Below, in pieces: positions 1 through 8,969 of a stretch of 64,000 bases of DNA. The notes beneath the pieces were generated by a model that saw only the letters and a program-made list of their open reading frames with translations, was not told the DNA's origin and did no database searches. A program made the position numbers and the translations under genes. Every line of letters starts with the position of its first letter. Position 1 is the stretch's first letter. The DNA comes from Avidehalobacter sp964569265 (lineage in GTDB: Bacteria; Bacillota; Dehalobacteriia; UBA4068; UBA4997), in assembly GCA_964569265.1 (NCBI GenBank), contig CAZMTO010000003.1:17424-81423 (forward strand), written 5' to 3'.

Positions 1-41
1 TAGCTATAATTATGGTATCTTAAATTAAAGGGGGTGCGGCT

Positions 42-1565
42 ATGGACGAACGTGTTTATTTATCTATTGATTTAAAATCGTTTTTTGCTTCGGCAGAATG
101 TGTGGCGCGTGGGCTAAACCCTATGCAAACCAATTTGGTGGTAGCCGACCGTAGCCGTACCGAAAAAACCATTTGTCTGGCAGTAACACCGTCTTTAAAG
201 GCGTATGGCATACCGGGGCGGGCGCGCCTGTTTGAGGTTATACAGCAAGTGCAAAAAATAAACAGCCGCCGCAGGCAGGCAGCGCCGGGGCGTCGGCTTG
301 TGGGAGAATCTTGTGATGCCGTGGAGCTGGCGCAAAACCCGGCTATGGCGCTTAATTTTATTGCTGCACCGCCCCGAATGGCCTACTATATGCAGCTTAG
401 CAACCGTATATATAATATTTACCTGCAATATATTGCGCCCGAAGATATTCACGTTTATTCGGTAGACGAGGTTTTTATTGATGCTACCGATTACCTTAAA
501 ACCTACGGTACAACGGCACGCAGGCTTTGCAGCCACCTGATAGCCGAGGTTTTTAAGCAGACCGGTATAACGGCAACGGCCGGCATAGGCAGCAATTTGT
601 ATCTGGCTAAGGTGGCGCTGGACATTGAGGCTAAGCATATTGCGCCCGATGAAAACGGCGTGCGTATTGCCGAGCTTACCGAAATGGAATATCGCCGCCG
701 CCTGTGGGCGCACCGGCCATTAACCGATTTTTGGCGTGTAGGCCCCGGTTATGCCGACAGGCTGGCCGAGCAGGGGCTTTATACTATGGGTGATATTGCA
801 CTTTGTTCGGTGGGCGGTGCTGATAGCTATTATAACGAAGCACTGCTTTACCGGCTGTTTGGCAAAAATGCCGAGCTTTTGATAGACCACGCCTGGGGTT
901 GGGAGCCTTGCCGCATTGCCGACATTAAAGCTTATAAGCCCAAGGAAAACAGCATTGGTAACGGGCAGGTGCTAAAATGCCCCTATAATAACCGTCAGGC
1001 GCGTTTGATAGTGCGTGAGATGACGGAGCTTTTGCTGCTGGAGCTGGTGGATAAAGGCTATGCAACTGATCAGATGGTGCTTACCGTGGGTTATGATGTG
1101 GAAAACCTGCTGGATCCTAATCGCAAAAGGCTGTATCACGGGGCGGTAACCACCGACCGTTATGGCCGCAGTGTACCCAAGCACGCGCACGGTACTGCTA
1201 ACCTTGGCGGTTACACGGCATCTGCCAAAAAGGCGGTACGGGCGGTGTTGCAGCTTTATGATGATATAGTTGACAAAAATTTGCTGGTGAGGCGTATCTA
1301 TATATCGGCTAACCGTATAAAGCCGGAGGCCGAAGCCCTAAAGCAAACCGAGCCGGAACAAATGCGTCTGTTTTGCGATTACGATGCCTTGCAGAAGCAA
1401 CGTGAGCAGGAGCAGGCCGAGCTTGCCAAAGAGCGGCGTATGCAGCAGGCTGTGCTGGCCATAAAAAAGAAGTTTGGCAAAAACGCCATACTTAAAGGTT
1501 CAAATTTTGAAGAAGGTTCTACCGCTATAGAACGTAACGGGCAAATTGGCGGCCACAAGGGGTAG
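42..1565 (+). CDS. Y-family translesion DNA polymerase (UmuC/UvrX type)
   Basis: Low-fidelity DNA polymerase that copies past damaged template bases. The palm-domain metal ligands are visible: Asp10 in SIDLKSFFAS and the SVDE motif at residues 140-143. A helix-hairpin-helix thumb region lies at about 232-255 (FWRVGPGYADRL), and the little-finger domain follows. At 507 residues it is longer than DinB (about 350-400) and matches the UmuC-like UvrX/YqjW class of Firmicutes, including the charged, Lys-rich C-terminus. ATG start with a GGGGG ribosome site 6 bases upstream. It is followed after 26 bases by a YolD-like gene, the usual partner of this class. Only 41 bases upstream are visible, so a LexA operator cannot be judged. 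Confidence 0.93.
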   Translation: MDERVYLSIDLKSFFASAECVARGLNPMQTNLVVADRSRTEKTICLAVTPSLKAYGIPGRARLFEVIQQVQKINSRRRQAAPGRRLVGESCDAVELAQNPAMALNFIAAPPRMAYYMQLSNRIYNIYLQYIAPEDIHVYSVDEVFIDATDYLKTYGTTARRLCSHLIAEVFKQTGITATAGIGSNLYLAKVALDIEAKHIAPDENGVRIAELTEMEYRRRLWAHRPLTDFWRVGPGYADRLAEQGLYTMGDIALCSVGGADSYYNEALLYRLFGKNAELLIDHAWGWEPCRIADIKAYKPKENSIGNGQVLKCPYNNRQARLIVREMTELLLLELVDKGYATDQMVLTVGYDVENLLDPNRKRLYHGAVTTDRYGRSVPKHAHGTANLGGYTASAKKAVRAVLQLYDDIVDKNLLVRRIYISANRIKPEAEALKQTEPEQMRLFCDYDALQKQREQEQAELAKERRMQQAVLAIKKKFGKNAILKGSNFEEGSTAIERNGQIGGHKG

Positions 1566-1591
1566 CCGCAACATTATACAGGGGGTAAAAT

Positions 1592-2023
1592 ATGACAAAG
1601 CCAACCAACAAATATGCAGCTATTATTGATATGCCGCATCACAGGTCTTTAACACGGCAGCCAATGCCTATGTACGACCGAGCCGCGCAGTTTTCTCCCT
1701 TTGCTGCCCTTAGCGGTTACGGCGAATCAATAAAAGAAACTGCCCGGCAGACCGATGCCGTGGCGGTGCTGAGCGAAGATGCTCTGGCGGCGCTGGATGA
1801 ACGCCTGGCGGTGCTGTTGGCGGCAAAAGAGGCAGAACCGCAGGTTTGTGTTACTTACTTTAAGCCCGATGCCAAAAAAAGCGGCGGTGCTTATTGCCGG
1901 CATTGCGGTGCGGTAAAAGCCGCAGACAGCATAGCGCGGCAGTTGGTGTTTTCTGACGGTACAGCTATTGATATGGCGGCGGTGGTGGCAATAGAGGGGA
2001 CAATTTTTGACACATTACTTTAA
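1592..2023 (+). CDS. YolD-like protein, partner of the Y-family polymerase
   Basis: Small soluble protein of 143 residues. Its N-terminal half carries the pattern typical of Firmicutes YolD-like proteins found next to UmuC-like polymerases: IIDMPHH, then MYDRAAQFSPFAALSGY, then IKETARQTD. The function of the family is not established; it is thought to take part in the SOS response or in polymerase control. The C-terminal part holds a YCRHCG cysteine pair that might bind metal. It shares an operon with the polymerase (26-base gap, ribosome site AGGGGG). The pairing is better supported than any specific role. Confidence 0.8.
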   Translation: MTKPTNKYAAIIDMPHHRSLTRQPMPMYDRAAQFSPFAALSGYGESIKETARQTDAVAVLSEDALAALDERLAVLLAAKEAEPQVCVTYFKPDAKKSGGAYCRHCGAVKAADSIARQLVFSDGTAIDMAAVVAIEGTIFDTLL

Positions 2024-2047
2024 ATGCCCACGGCATAAGTGTCAAAA
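2005..2047 (+). other. inverted repeat at the end of the polymerase operon
   Basis: TTTTGACAC (2005-2013) pairs with GTGTCAAAA (2039-2047), with TTA/TAA and TGCC/GGCA pairs nested inside. It overlaps the stop codon of the YolD-like gene. There is no long U tract after it, so it is at best a weak terminator or an RNA 3'-end stabiliser. Confidence 0.4.
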
Positions 2048-2122
2048 TTTCAACATAAATTCACAAATAATTCATAAATAGCCGCTATAATAATTACTAA
2101 GTAATTTTAAGGGGGATTTTTA

Positions 2123-4396
2123 ATGCACGGTATACCTACTTTGATCACAGATTTGGCGTTGATATTGTTGTTGGCTGCCTTTGCCACGCTGCTTTGTAAA
2201 AAGTTTAAGCAGCCGCTGGTGCTGGGCTATATTTTGGCCGGCTTTTTGTGCGGCCCGGTGGTAAGCTTTTTGCCAACCGTAGCCGATAGAGCCAATATCG
2301 ACTTGTGGTCAGAAATAGGTATTATATTTTTGATGTTTGCCGTGGGGCTGGAATTTAGCCTGCACAAGCTGGTAAAAGTCGGTATGGCCGCTATACTTTC
2401 TGCTCTGTTTGAAGTTTTGGGTATGATGGTGCTGGGCATAATGCTGGGGCAGGTGTTCGGCTGGTCTATGATGGACAGTATATTTTTAGGCGGTATGCTG
2501 TCAATTTCTTCTACTATGATAGCCCTTAAAGGCTTGGAGGACAGCGGGCAAAAGCAGCAAAAATTTGCCGGTTATGCTATTGGCACACTTATAATTGAAG
2601 ATATTGTAGCTATATTTTTGATGGTAATACTTTCTACCATGGCAGTAAGCAGCGGCTTTAACGGTGCCGAATTGCTGTTTACTGTGGGCAGAATGTTGTT
2701 CTATTTGTCGCTGTGGCTTATACTTGGCATATTTATTTTGCCGACCTTTTTAAACAAGGTAAAGGGCCTGTTAGATGATGAAATGCTGCTGGTGCTTTCT
2801 TTGGGTGTGTGCCTTGGTATGGTATGGATAGCCGATGCACTGGGCTTTTCGTCGGCATTGGGTGCATTTTTGGCCGGTTCTATTTTGGCGGGTACGGTAC
2901 ACGCCGAACATATTGAGCATTTGGTAAAACCCTGTAAAGACCTGTTTGGCGCGGTGTTTTTTGTATCGGTGGGCTTGTTGGTAGTGCCTTCTACCCTGGC
3001 AGAATATTGGCTGCCCATTTTGCTTATTACCATTGTAACCATAGTGGGCAAAATTTTAAGCATTACTGGCGGTATGCTGGCGGCCGGCAAAGATTTGCAC
3101 ACCTCGCTGTCGTCGTCGTTTTGCTTAACGCAGGTTGGTGAATTTTCTTACATCATTGCTTCGCTGGGCACATCGCTGGGGGTAACCAGTGACTTTTTAT
3201 ATCCCATTATCGTGGCGGTATCGGTGGTAACGGCCTTTACCACGCCGCTGATGATAAACCACGCCGATACCTGTGCCGGTTGGTTAGAAGAACATCTGCC
3301 GGAAAAACTCCGTAAAGGCTGGGAAAAATACGGTAATAACGATGATGATAACGCCTTGCAGGATAAAGACTGGCGTGCTTTTGGCAAAAATTACATTATT
3401 ACGGCAACCCTGTATATTATAATTTCGGTGGGGCTTATAATGCTGGGGCATACGGTGCTGGTGCCCCTGCTGGCGCATTTGCCGTTTGCCAACGTTATTT
3501 GCGCGGTAATAATTTACGTTTGCATAACGCCGTTTATCCGTCAGCTTATGATCTTCCGCGACCCGTATATGATGTCTTTGTGGCTGCGCGGCTTAAAAAA
3601 CCGTTTGCCGCTGGTGGGGCTTATTGGTGTACGTGTGGTTTTGGGTATGATATTGCTGCTTACGCCGTTGTATCTGCTGTTTAGTCTGCCGCCGTGGCTG
3701 CTGTTGGCCATTGGCCTGCTGTTTACGGTATTGCTGCTGCGTATCAACAACTTCAGCAGTATGTACCTGCGTATAGAAGCACGTTTTTTGGCTAACTTTA
3801 ACGAAAAGAAGCTGGCCGAGGGTTCGCAAAGCACCGAAACCAGCCTTAACCGTCAGCTTTCGGTAGTGCCCTTTGTGCTGCCCGACGACAGCACGGCAGT
3901 TGGTAAAAAGCTTATAGATTTGGATTGGGGACGTTTTTACGGCATAAAAGTAATAAAAATTATGCGCGGCCGCAGCTATATAAACATACCGGAAGGTTAC
4001 GAGATTTTGCACGCCGGTGATACGCTGCTGGTTATGGGCGCACCTAAAAATATTGAAAACTTTAGCTATGCGGCTAAAAAGCAGGGGCTGTTAGAGCGCG
4101 GCAGTGATGCGCCGAAGATTTTGAAGGATTATATCGACAGCCAAGACCACGATGCTGCCGACAGCCAGCTTTACTGTTTTGCTGTGCAGTTGGCCGGTAC
4201 GCCGCAATACACCGGCAAAACCCTGCGAGAATCCTCCTTAAAGACGGATTGGGGCTGCTTTTTGTTGGGCTTAGAGCGTGACCGCCTGCCGATTTTAGAC
4301 CCCAGCCCGGATATGCGCCTGGATGCCGGTGACCTTGTGTGGGTGTTAGGCTCGCGATCCTTGGGTGAAAAGCTGGTAAAAGAGGGACTTATTTAG
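2123..4396 (+). CDS. Kef-type (CPA2) cation/proton antiporter with two C-terminal RCK_C domains
   Basis: Integral membrane antiporter, probably K+ or Na+ against H+. Residues 1-390 form a Na+/H+ exchanger domain of about 12 helices with typical CPA2 stretches (LGYILAGFLCGP, FMFAVGLEFSLHKL, FLAGSILAGT, QVGEFSYIIASLG). A further hydrophobic block of about five helices runs from 415 to 555. The soluble tail holds two TrkA-C-like (RCK_C) modules at about 580-665 and 685-757. No Rossmann-type RCK_N nucleotide-binding domain is visible between membrane and tail, unlike KefB/KefC. ATG start behind AAGGGGGA. It stands alone, with a strong terminator after it, so it is probably its own transcription unit. 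Ion specificity cannot be read from sequence. Confidence 0.88.
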   Translation: MHGIPTLITDLALILLLAAFATLLCKKFKQPLVLGYILAGFLCGPVVSFLPTVADRANIDLWSEIGIIFLMFAVGLEFSLHKLVKVGMAAILSALFEVLGMMVLGIMLGQVFGWSMMDSIFLGGMLSISSTMIALKGLEDSGQKQQKFAGYAIGTLIIEDIVAIFLMVILSTMAVSSGFNGAELLFTVGRMLFYLSLWLILGIFILPTFLNKVKGLLDDEMLLVLSLGVCLGMVWIADALGFSSALGAFLAGSILAGTVHAEHIEHLVKPCKDLFGAVFFVSVGLLVVPSTLAEYWLPILLITIVTIVGKILSITGGMLAAGKDLHTSLSSSFCLTQVGEFSYIIASLGTSLGVTSDFLYPIIVAVSVVTAFTTPLMINHADTCAGWLEEHLPEKLRKGWEKYGNNDDDNALQDKDWRAFGKNYIITATLYIIISVGLIMLGHTVLVPLLAHLPFANVICAVIIYVCITPFIRQLMIFRDPYMMSLWLRGLKNRLPLVGLIGVRVVLGMILLLTPLYLLFSLPPWLLLAIGLLFTVLLLRINNFSSMYLRIEARFLANFNEKKLAEGSQSTETSLNRQLSVVPFVLPDDSTAVGKKLIDLDWGRFYGIKVIKIMRGRSYINIPEGYEILHAGDTLLVMGAPKNIENFSYAAKKQGLLERGSDAPKILKDYIDSQDHDAADSQLYCFAVQLAGTPQYTGKTLRESSLKTDWGCFLLGLERDRLPILDPSPDMRLDAGDLVWVLGSRSLGEKLVKEGLI

Positions 4397-4433
4397 GCGC
4401 TGCCCGTATTATATTGCCTTTTTAGCACAACCT

Positions 4434-4470
4434 AAGCCATACCGACATATATTACTGCGGTATGGCTTTT
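4434..4470 (+). terminator. intrinsic terminator of the antiporter gene
   Basis: An 11-base perfect stem, AAGCCATACCG (4434-4444) with CGGTATGGCTT (4458-4468), followed by CTTTTGTGTTTT. It lies 38 bases after the antiporter stop. Confidence 0.8.
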
Positions 4471-4540
4471 GTGTTTTATGCTTTGGTTTTTATATTGTAC
4501 TTAAAATAATACAAAAGTACAAAAATATTGGCAAAACGGC

Positions 4541-4569
4541 TTGCCAAATTGTTGCTGTTGGTATATACT
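4541..4569 (+). promoter_or_regulatory. sigma-70 promoter of the DMT exporter operon
   Basis: TTGCCA (4541-4546), 17-base spacer, TATACT (4564-4569). The start codon follows about 60 bases later. Confidence 0.65.
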
Positions 4570-4631
4570 ATAGGAATATATTTGCAGTTTTTGTTGTTAT
4601 TTATACTTTAGATAAAAGGAGCTACTTATAT

Positions 4632-5552
4632 ATGCAAAGCAATTTTGTGCGGCAAAACGTGTTTCCTACTTTGGCGGCGCTCATCTGGGGCACTGCCTTT
4701 GTGGCCCAAAGTGTGGCTGCCGAACACGTGGAGCCGTTTACGTTTAATGCGGCAAGGGCAGTTATTGCGTTTTTATTTTTGCTGGTTTTAGCGGCGGTGC
4801 TGCGCAGCTACCGCGCAAAGCAGGGGCAAAAATCGGGCAGTGGGGCAGTTTATTGGCGTAATTTGCTGATTGCCGGCCTATGCTGCGGCGTAGCTTTAAC
4901 GGTGGCCACCAATTTGCAGCAAAAAGGGTTAGAAACCACGACAGCCGGAAAGTCCGGCTTTATTACCGCCCTGTACATTGTGCTGGTGCCGCTGTTTGGT
5001 TTGTTCTTAAAAAAGAAGCCTTCTCGCGCAATATGGGTAAGTGTTGCTTTGGCGGTTGTCGGGCTGTATTTTTTATGTATAAAGCAGAGTATGACGGTAA
5101 GCTTCGGTGATTTTTTAACTATGCTTTGTGCGGTGTGCTTTGCCCTGCATATTTTGGTTATTGACCATTTTTCTGCCAAGGTGGATGGCGTGGAGCTTTC
5201 CTGTATGCAGTTTTTGGTAATGACGGTGATATCCGGCGTAGGTATGCTGCTTACCGAAACCCCCAGCGTAGAAACACTGCAAATGGCGGCCGGCAACATT
5301 TTGTATGTTGGTATATTTTCCAGCGGGGTGGCGTATACCTTGCAGATTTTGGCGCAAAAAGGTTCTAACCCGACCACGGTGGCGCTGCTTATGAGCCTTG
5401 AGGCTGTTTTTGCTACCTTGGCCGGTGCCTTAATTTTGCATGACCAAATGACGGCGCGGGAATATATGGGCTGCATTATTATGCTGGCTGCGGTTATGCT
5501 GGCGCAAATACCGGATACTACGTGGCGCAGGTTGAGCCGGGGGAAAGTATAA
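4632..5552 (+). CDS. EamA/DMT-family transporter
   Basis: Inner-membrane transporter of 306 residues with two EamA repeats, about ten helices in all. The first repeat opens with the typical AALIWGTAFVAQ near residue 15; the second runs from about residue 165 to 295 and ends in an ALILHDQMTAREYMGCIIMLAAV stretch typical of DMT proteins. The family exports amino acids and other small metabolites; the substrate cannot be told here. A promoter and terminator isolate it from the upstream antiporter, and a lipoprotein gene follows after 12 bases, so the two are probably co-transcribed. ATG with AAAGGAG about 9 bases upstream. Confidence 0.88.
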   Translation: MQSNFVRQNVFPTLAALIWGTAFVAQSVAAEHVEPFTFNAARAVIAFLFLLVLAAVLRSYRAKQGQKSGSGAVYWRNLLIAGLCCGVALTVATNLQQKGLETTTAGKSGFITALYIVLVPLFGLFLKKKPSRAIWVSVALAVVGLYFLCIKQSMTVSFGDFLTMLCAVCFALHILVIDHFSAKVDGVELSCMQFLVMTVISGVGMLLTETPSVETLQMAAGNILYVGIFSSGVAYTLQILAQKGSNPTTVALLMSLEAVFATLAGALILHDQMTAREYMGCIIMLAAVMLAQIPDTTWRRLSRGKV

Positions 5553-5564
5553 GGGGGTTGCAAT

Positions 5565-6032
5565 ATGAAACGTTTGGCTATATTGGCAGCGGCAATGCTG
5601 TTGTGTGTTGGCTTGGCGGGCTGCGGCACGGAGTATGCTGACACGAATGGTGCTGATGATTTCAGCTTGCAGACGATTTCCGACGAGGAGATTATCAATT
5701 TGTCGGTGGGTGCATCGGGGCTGGGCTATAGCGAGGAGAGCATTGGCGATTCGATTTTCAGCACGGAGTATTCGAGCAAAAATTTTAACGGCGTGGAGCA
5801 GATTTTCTTGACGAATTACCTGTTGCCGTCTGATGTCAGGGTGTACATTGGTTATTTGAATGTGAGCAGCGGGAATTTACGTCTGGTGGCGGTCAATAAT
5901 GACGAAATTATTAAGGAGATTCCCATCGACTCGTTTAATGAGGAGTTTGTGTTTGAGGATATAAGCGGATCATTTGCCATTAATTTGGCGGGCGAAAGCG
6001 CGGAATTTGACTTGAACCTCCGCGTGGAATAA
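5565..6032 (+). CDS. orphan lipoprotein of unknown function
   Basis: 155-residue protein with a clear lipoprotein signal: positively charged start, hydrophobic core and lipobox LAGC with the acceptor Cys20. The mature part is rich in Ser, Asn, Asp and Glu and has no motif I recognise; its predicted beta-rich pattern (VRVYIGYLNVSSGNLRLVAVNN, then FEDISGSFAINLAG) suggests a small extracytoplasmic beta domain. Codon choice differs from its neighbours, with more GAG, TTG, TCG and ACG, which could mean recent transfer. It sits 12 bases after the DMT gene and before a two-way terminator. No function is proposed. Confidence 0.8.
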   Translation: MKRLAILAAAMLLCVGLAGCGTEYADTNGADDFSLQTISDEEIINLSVGASGLGYSEESIGDSIFSTEYSSKNFNGVEQIFLTNYLLPSDVRVYIGYLNVSSGNLRLVAVNNDEIIKEIPIDSFNEEFVFEDISGSFAINLAGESAEFDLNLRVE

Positions 6033-6053
6033 AAGAGTAAAATAAAAGAGTAA

Positions 6054-6084
6054 AAAAGCCCCGGCCTAAAAAGGTCGGGGCTTT
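6054..6084. terminator. bidirectional terminator between lipoprotein and capA-like gene
   Basis: GCCCCGGCC (6058-6066), loop TAAAAA, GGTCGGGGC (6073-6081), one G-T pair. On the minus strand it is followed by TTTTTT and on the plus strand by TTT, so it can end both convergent genes; it is stronger for the minus-strand gene. Confidence 0.85.
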
Positions 6085-6091
6085 GTGCTGC

Positions 6092-7231
6092 TTAGCGGCG
6101 GTCTTGCAGCTCGGCAGGTATGCGTTCTTCAAACAGCCGCACCAGATAATCGCGGGTAAGGGCTACGCCGTGTTGTTGGGCCAGCTCCTCGGTGTATTCT
6201 GCCAGGGGGTAAACGGTAATGTCGCCGTAGTTGTAGGTAAAGTGGTTAACTATCGGTATAACACCCATATGGTCAACGGTAAGGCTGCCGTCGGCGGTAT
6301 CGTAGGTCATATCAACCTCGGCCAGGGCGCCCAGCATAGTGGCAGGCTTGTTTTGGGCGGATATAAAATTGCCCAGCGAATAAAACACCGGAACATTGCG
6401 GCCATCGGCAGCTTGCAGCATTTCGGCAGTTTGCACAACGTGTGGGTGCGTGCCAATTATGATGTCGGCACCGGCATCGGCAACAAGCTGTGCCAAACGC
6501 TTTTGTTCGGCGTTGGGCTCCGCCTGATATTCTACACCCCAGTGCATACTTACAATAACAATATCGGCGGCTTCGTTAGCAGCGGCTAAATCGCTTTTTA
6601 TGGCTTCATCATCAATCAGGTTAATAATAGCCGCGCTGTTTTTTGGCAGCGACAAACCGTTGGTGCCGTAGGTGTAGGCCAGCAGGGCAACATTTACATC
6701 CTTGCAGTTTAAAATTTGCAGCGTATCGTCGTCGGCGTTGGCAGCAACCCCGGCCATAACGGCATCACATTGGCTGCGCCAAAAGGCTACGGTGTTAAGC
6801 AAACCCTTTTCTCCGGCATCTAAAATGTGGTTGGTGGCCTGGCTTACCAAATTAAAGCCCATACCTACCAAATGGGTGCCAAGCTCTTGCGGCGAATTAA
6901 ACATAGGGTACGATTTTAACCCCAGCTCGGTGCCGCCAAGGGGAGTTTCCTGATTGATAAAGGCTAAATCGGCGTTAGCTATGTAGGGCGCAATATGCTG
7001 ATAAGCGTAGGTAAAGTCAAAGCCGCTGCCGCCGGTGCGTTCTTTTGCCTGGCGGTAAATAGGCCCGTGTATCAGGTTATCGCCCGCAGCCACCAGCGAT
7101 AGCTGTACCTTGGTGGTGGGGGGCATTTCCGGCGCCAAAGACGGCAATATGTTGGCCGGTGCAGTGCAGGCTGCCAGCATAAGACACAGCAGCAGGGCAA
7201 GGGCCGCGCACAGTTTTTTTATGTATTGCAT
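6092..7231 (-). CDS. CapA-family lipoprotein (PGA_cap metallophosphatase fold)
   Basis: Exported protein of 379 residues related to CapA/PgsA, the poly-gamma-glutamate capsule family, now known as a metallophosphoesterase-like fold. Visible motifs in order: GDNLIHG near the N-terminus, NQETPLGG, NHILDAG, HWGVEYQ, IIGTHPHVVQ and YSLGNFIS, which supply the usual metal ligands. The start at 7231 is chosen because AAGGAAG precedes it and because it begins a proper lipoprotein signal with lipobox LAAC (Cys22); an upstream in-frame start would add 28 hydrophobic residues with no ribosome site. No capsule ligase genes lie nearby, so a capsule role is not supported; envelope polymer processing is the safer guess. 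Confidence 0.88.
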   Translation of the reverse strand: MQYIKKLCAALALLLCLMLAACTAPANILPSLAPEMPPTTKVQLSLVAAGDNLIHGPIYRQAKERTGGSGFDFTYAYQHIAPYIANADLAFINQETPLGGTELGLKSYPMFNSPQELGTHLVGMGFNLVSQATNHILDAGEKGLLNTVAFWRSQCDAVMAGVAANADDDTLQILNCKDVNVALLAYTYGTNGLSLPKNSAAIINLIDDEAIKSDLAAANEAADIVIVSMHWGVEYQAEPNAEQKRLAQLVADAGADIIIGTHPHVVQTAEMLQAADGRNVPVFYSLGNFISAQNKPATMLGALAEVDMTYDTADGSLTVDHMGVIPIVNHFTYNYGDITVYPLAEYTEELAQQHGVALTRDYLVRLFEERIPAELQDRR

Positions 7232-7339
7232 AGTCAAAACTTCCTTAATCAAAAGTATAATTTTATATAATTTATAAGATATTGTAATAAATAATGATAA
7301 CACGAAAGCCGCCAATTATCAAGGCAAAACCGCATATAA

Positions 7340-7371
7340 AAAGAGGGCGGGGAAAATTCCCCGTCCTCTTT
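7340..7371 (-). terminator. terminator of the CoA-transferase gene
   Basis: Stem of about 15 bases around AGAGGGCGGGGAA (plus strand) and TTCCCCGTCCTCTT with a single G-T wobble, flanked by AAA/TTT. It lies about 37 bases beyond the minus-strand stop. Confidence 0.85.
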
Positions 7372-7407
7372 ATAAATTGTAAATTAAGCCATTAAACTTT
7401 GGTTTAA

Positions 7408-8928
7408 TTATTTGCTCAGCTTCATAGTGCCGGTCTGGTTGAAGCGAACGTGCCAGGACAAAGCTTCCTCCAGGATGTGGGGGGTATGAGCCTTGCCGTC
7501 CGGGCAAGCTTCCAGAGCGCGATTGTAGTAATCGAGCAGCATCGGCTTGTAATCCGGGTGAGCGCAGTTGTTGATGATTTCCAGAGCTCTTTCACGAGGA
7601 GCCTTGTTACGCAGGTCTGCAACGCCCTGTTCGGTAACGATAACGTTAACGTCATGCTCGGTGTGGTCAATGTGAGAGCACATCGGAACGATAGAGGAGA
7701 TGTCGCCGCCCTTAGCAACGGAGCCGGTCATAAAGATGGAGATGTAAGCAGCACGGGTGAAGTCGCCGGAGCCGCCGATACCGTTCATCATTCTGGTACC
7801 CATAATGTGGGTGGAGTTTACATGGCCGTAAATATCAACTTCGATAGCGGTGTTCATGGAGATTACGCCCAAACGACGAGCAACCTCGGGGTTGTTGGAA
7901 ATTTCCTGAGGACGCAGTACGATGGTCTTCTTGTAGCGTTCTACGTCTGCCTTAAAGCGAGCCAGACCGTCTACAGAAGGAGTAAGAGAGGTGCCGGATA
8001 CAGCTACGAACTTGCCGCAGTCGATCAAATCCAGAGCGCCGTCCTGAATAACTTCGGAATAGAAGGTCAAACCTTCCAGATCGGAAGTAGCGAAGGAAGC
8101 CAATACAGCGTTAGCTACGCCGCCAACACCAGACTGCAGGGGCAGCAGGTTTTTGGGCAAACGACCAGCTTCAACTTCCTTGTTAAAGAAGCCAACGATG
8201 TTGTCTGCAATAGCCTGTTCGGTTTCGGTTACTGCGGGCAGAGGACGTACCTTATCGGTGATGTCGGTAACAACGATAGCAGCGATCTTGTCAGCGCCAC
8301 ATTCGATGTAAGGAGTACCGATTCTGTCGCCGGTAGCGTAGATCGGGATTTCCTTGCGGTAAGGCGGATCCAGCGGAATGTAAATGTCGTGCATACCTTC
8401 CATTTCTTCGGGCTGAGAAGTGTTGATTTCAACGATAACTTTGTCGGCGCACTTTACGAAAGTAGGAGCGGAACCAACAGAAGTGGTGGGGATCAGGTTA
8501 CCTTCTTCGGTAATAGCACAAGCTTCTACCAAAGCGATATCAATGTTGCCCAAAAAGCCGTAACGAGCATACTGGGTAGCCAAAGACAGGTGCTGGTCGT
8601 TGTACAAAACGCCTGCTTCGCCCTTGGTGTTCAAAGCGTTTCTCATATCGTTGTTGGTCTGGTAGGGGCTGCGGCGTGCAACTGCACCGATAGTAGCCAA
8701 ACCGTCCAGCTCGGGGCCAACGGATGCGCCGGTCAAAATCTGTACCTTGATGTTTTCGCCGGCCTTTACGCGCTCAGCCAGTGCCAGCGGAACTGCCTTC
8801 GGGTAACCGGAAGGAGTAAAGCCGGAGCAACCCAGAGTATCGCCGTCCTTGATCAGTTTTGCTGCTTCTTCAGCTGTAGTAACTTTGCTCAAAAGTTCCT
8901 TACATCTGATTCTGTGTTCATAACTCAT
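7408..8928 (-). CDS. succinate-type acetyl-CoA hydrolase/CoA-transferase
   Basis: 506-residue enzyme of the acetyl-CoA hydrolase/transferase family, closest in pattern to succinyl-CoA:acetate/propionate CoA-transferases (Cat1, AarC, ScpC). It moves CoA between acyl groups through a glutamyl-CoA intermediate; the catalytic Glu is Glu292 in FYSEVIQD. The C-terminal domain holds the glycine-rich NGIGGSGDF and IVPMCSHIDHTEHDV stretches of the family. Start 8928 is preceded by GGAGG with 7-8 base spacing; the ATG 15 bases earlier overlaps that ribosome site. Codon use is strongly biased, as expected of an abundant catabolic enzyme. With the sdhCAB operon in this window it fits succinate-propionate energy metabolism. 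Exact acyl preference cannot be read. Confidence 0.92.
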   Translation of the reverse strand: MSYEHRIRCKELLSKVTTAEEAAKLIKDGDTLGCSGFTPSGYPKAVPLALAERVKAGENIKVQILTGASVGPELDGLATIGAVARRSPYQTNNDMRNALNTKGEAGVLYNDQHLSLATQYARYGFLGNIDIALVEACAITEEGNLIPTTSVGSAPTFVKCADKVIVEINTSQPEEMEGMHDIYIPLDPPYRKEIPIYATGDRIGTPYIECGADKIAAIVVTDITDKVRPLPAVTETEQAIADNIVGFFNKEVEAGRLPKNLLPLQSGVGGVANAVLASFATSDLEGLTFYSEVIQDGALDLIDCGKFVAVSGTSLTPSVDGLARFKADVERYKKTIVLRPQEISNNPEVARRLGVISMNTAIEVDIYGHVNSTHIMGTRMMNGIGGSGDFTRAAYISIFMTGSVAKGGDISSIVPMCSHIDHTEHDVNVIVTEQGVADLRNKAPRERALEIINNCAHPDYKPMLLDYYNRALEACPDGKAHTPHILEEALSWHVRFNQTGTMKLSK

Positions 8929-8969
8929 AACACATACCTCCATAAATTTGAAAATGATTATATCGTTAT

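Noticed and set aside
4850..5698. A 282-codon minus-strand frame opposite the DMT exporter and lipoprotein
   Set aside because: Spans two real genes in antisense with no ribosome site or family pattern.
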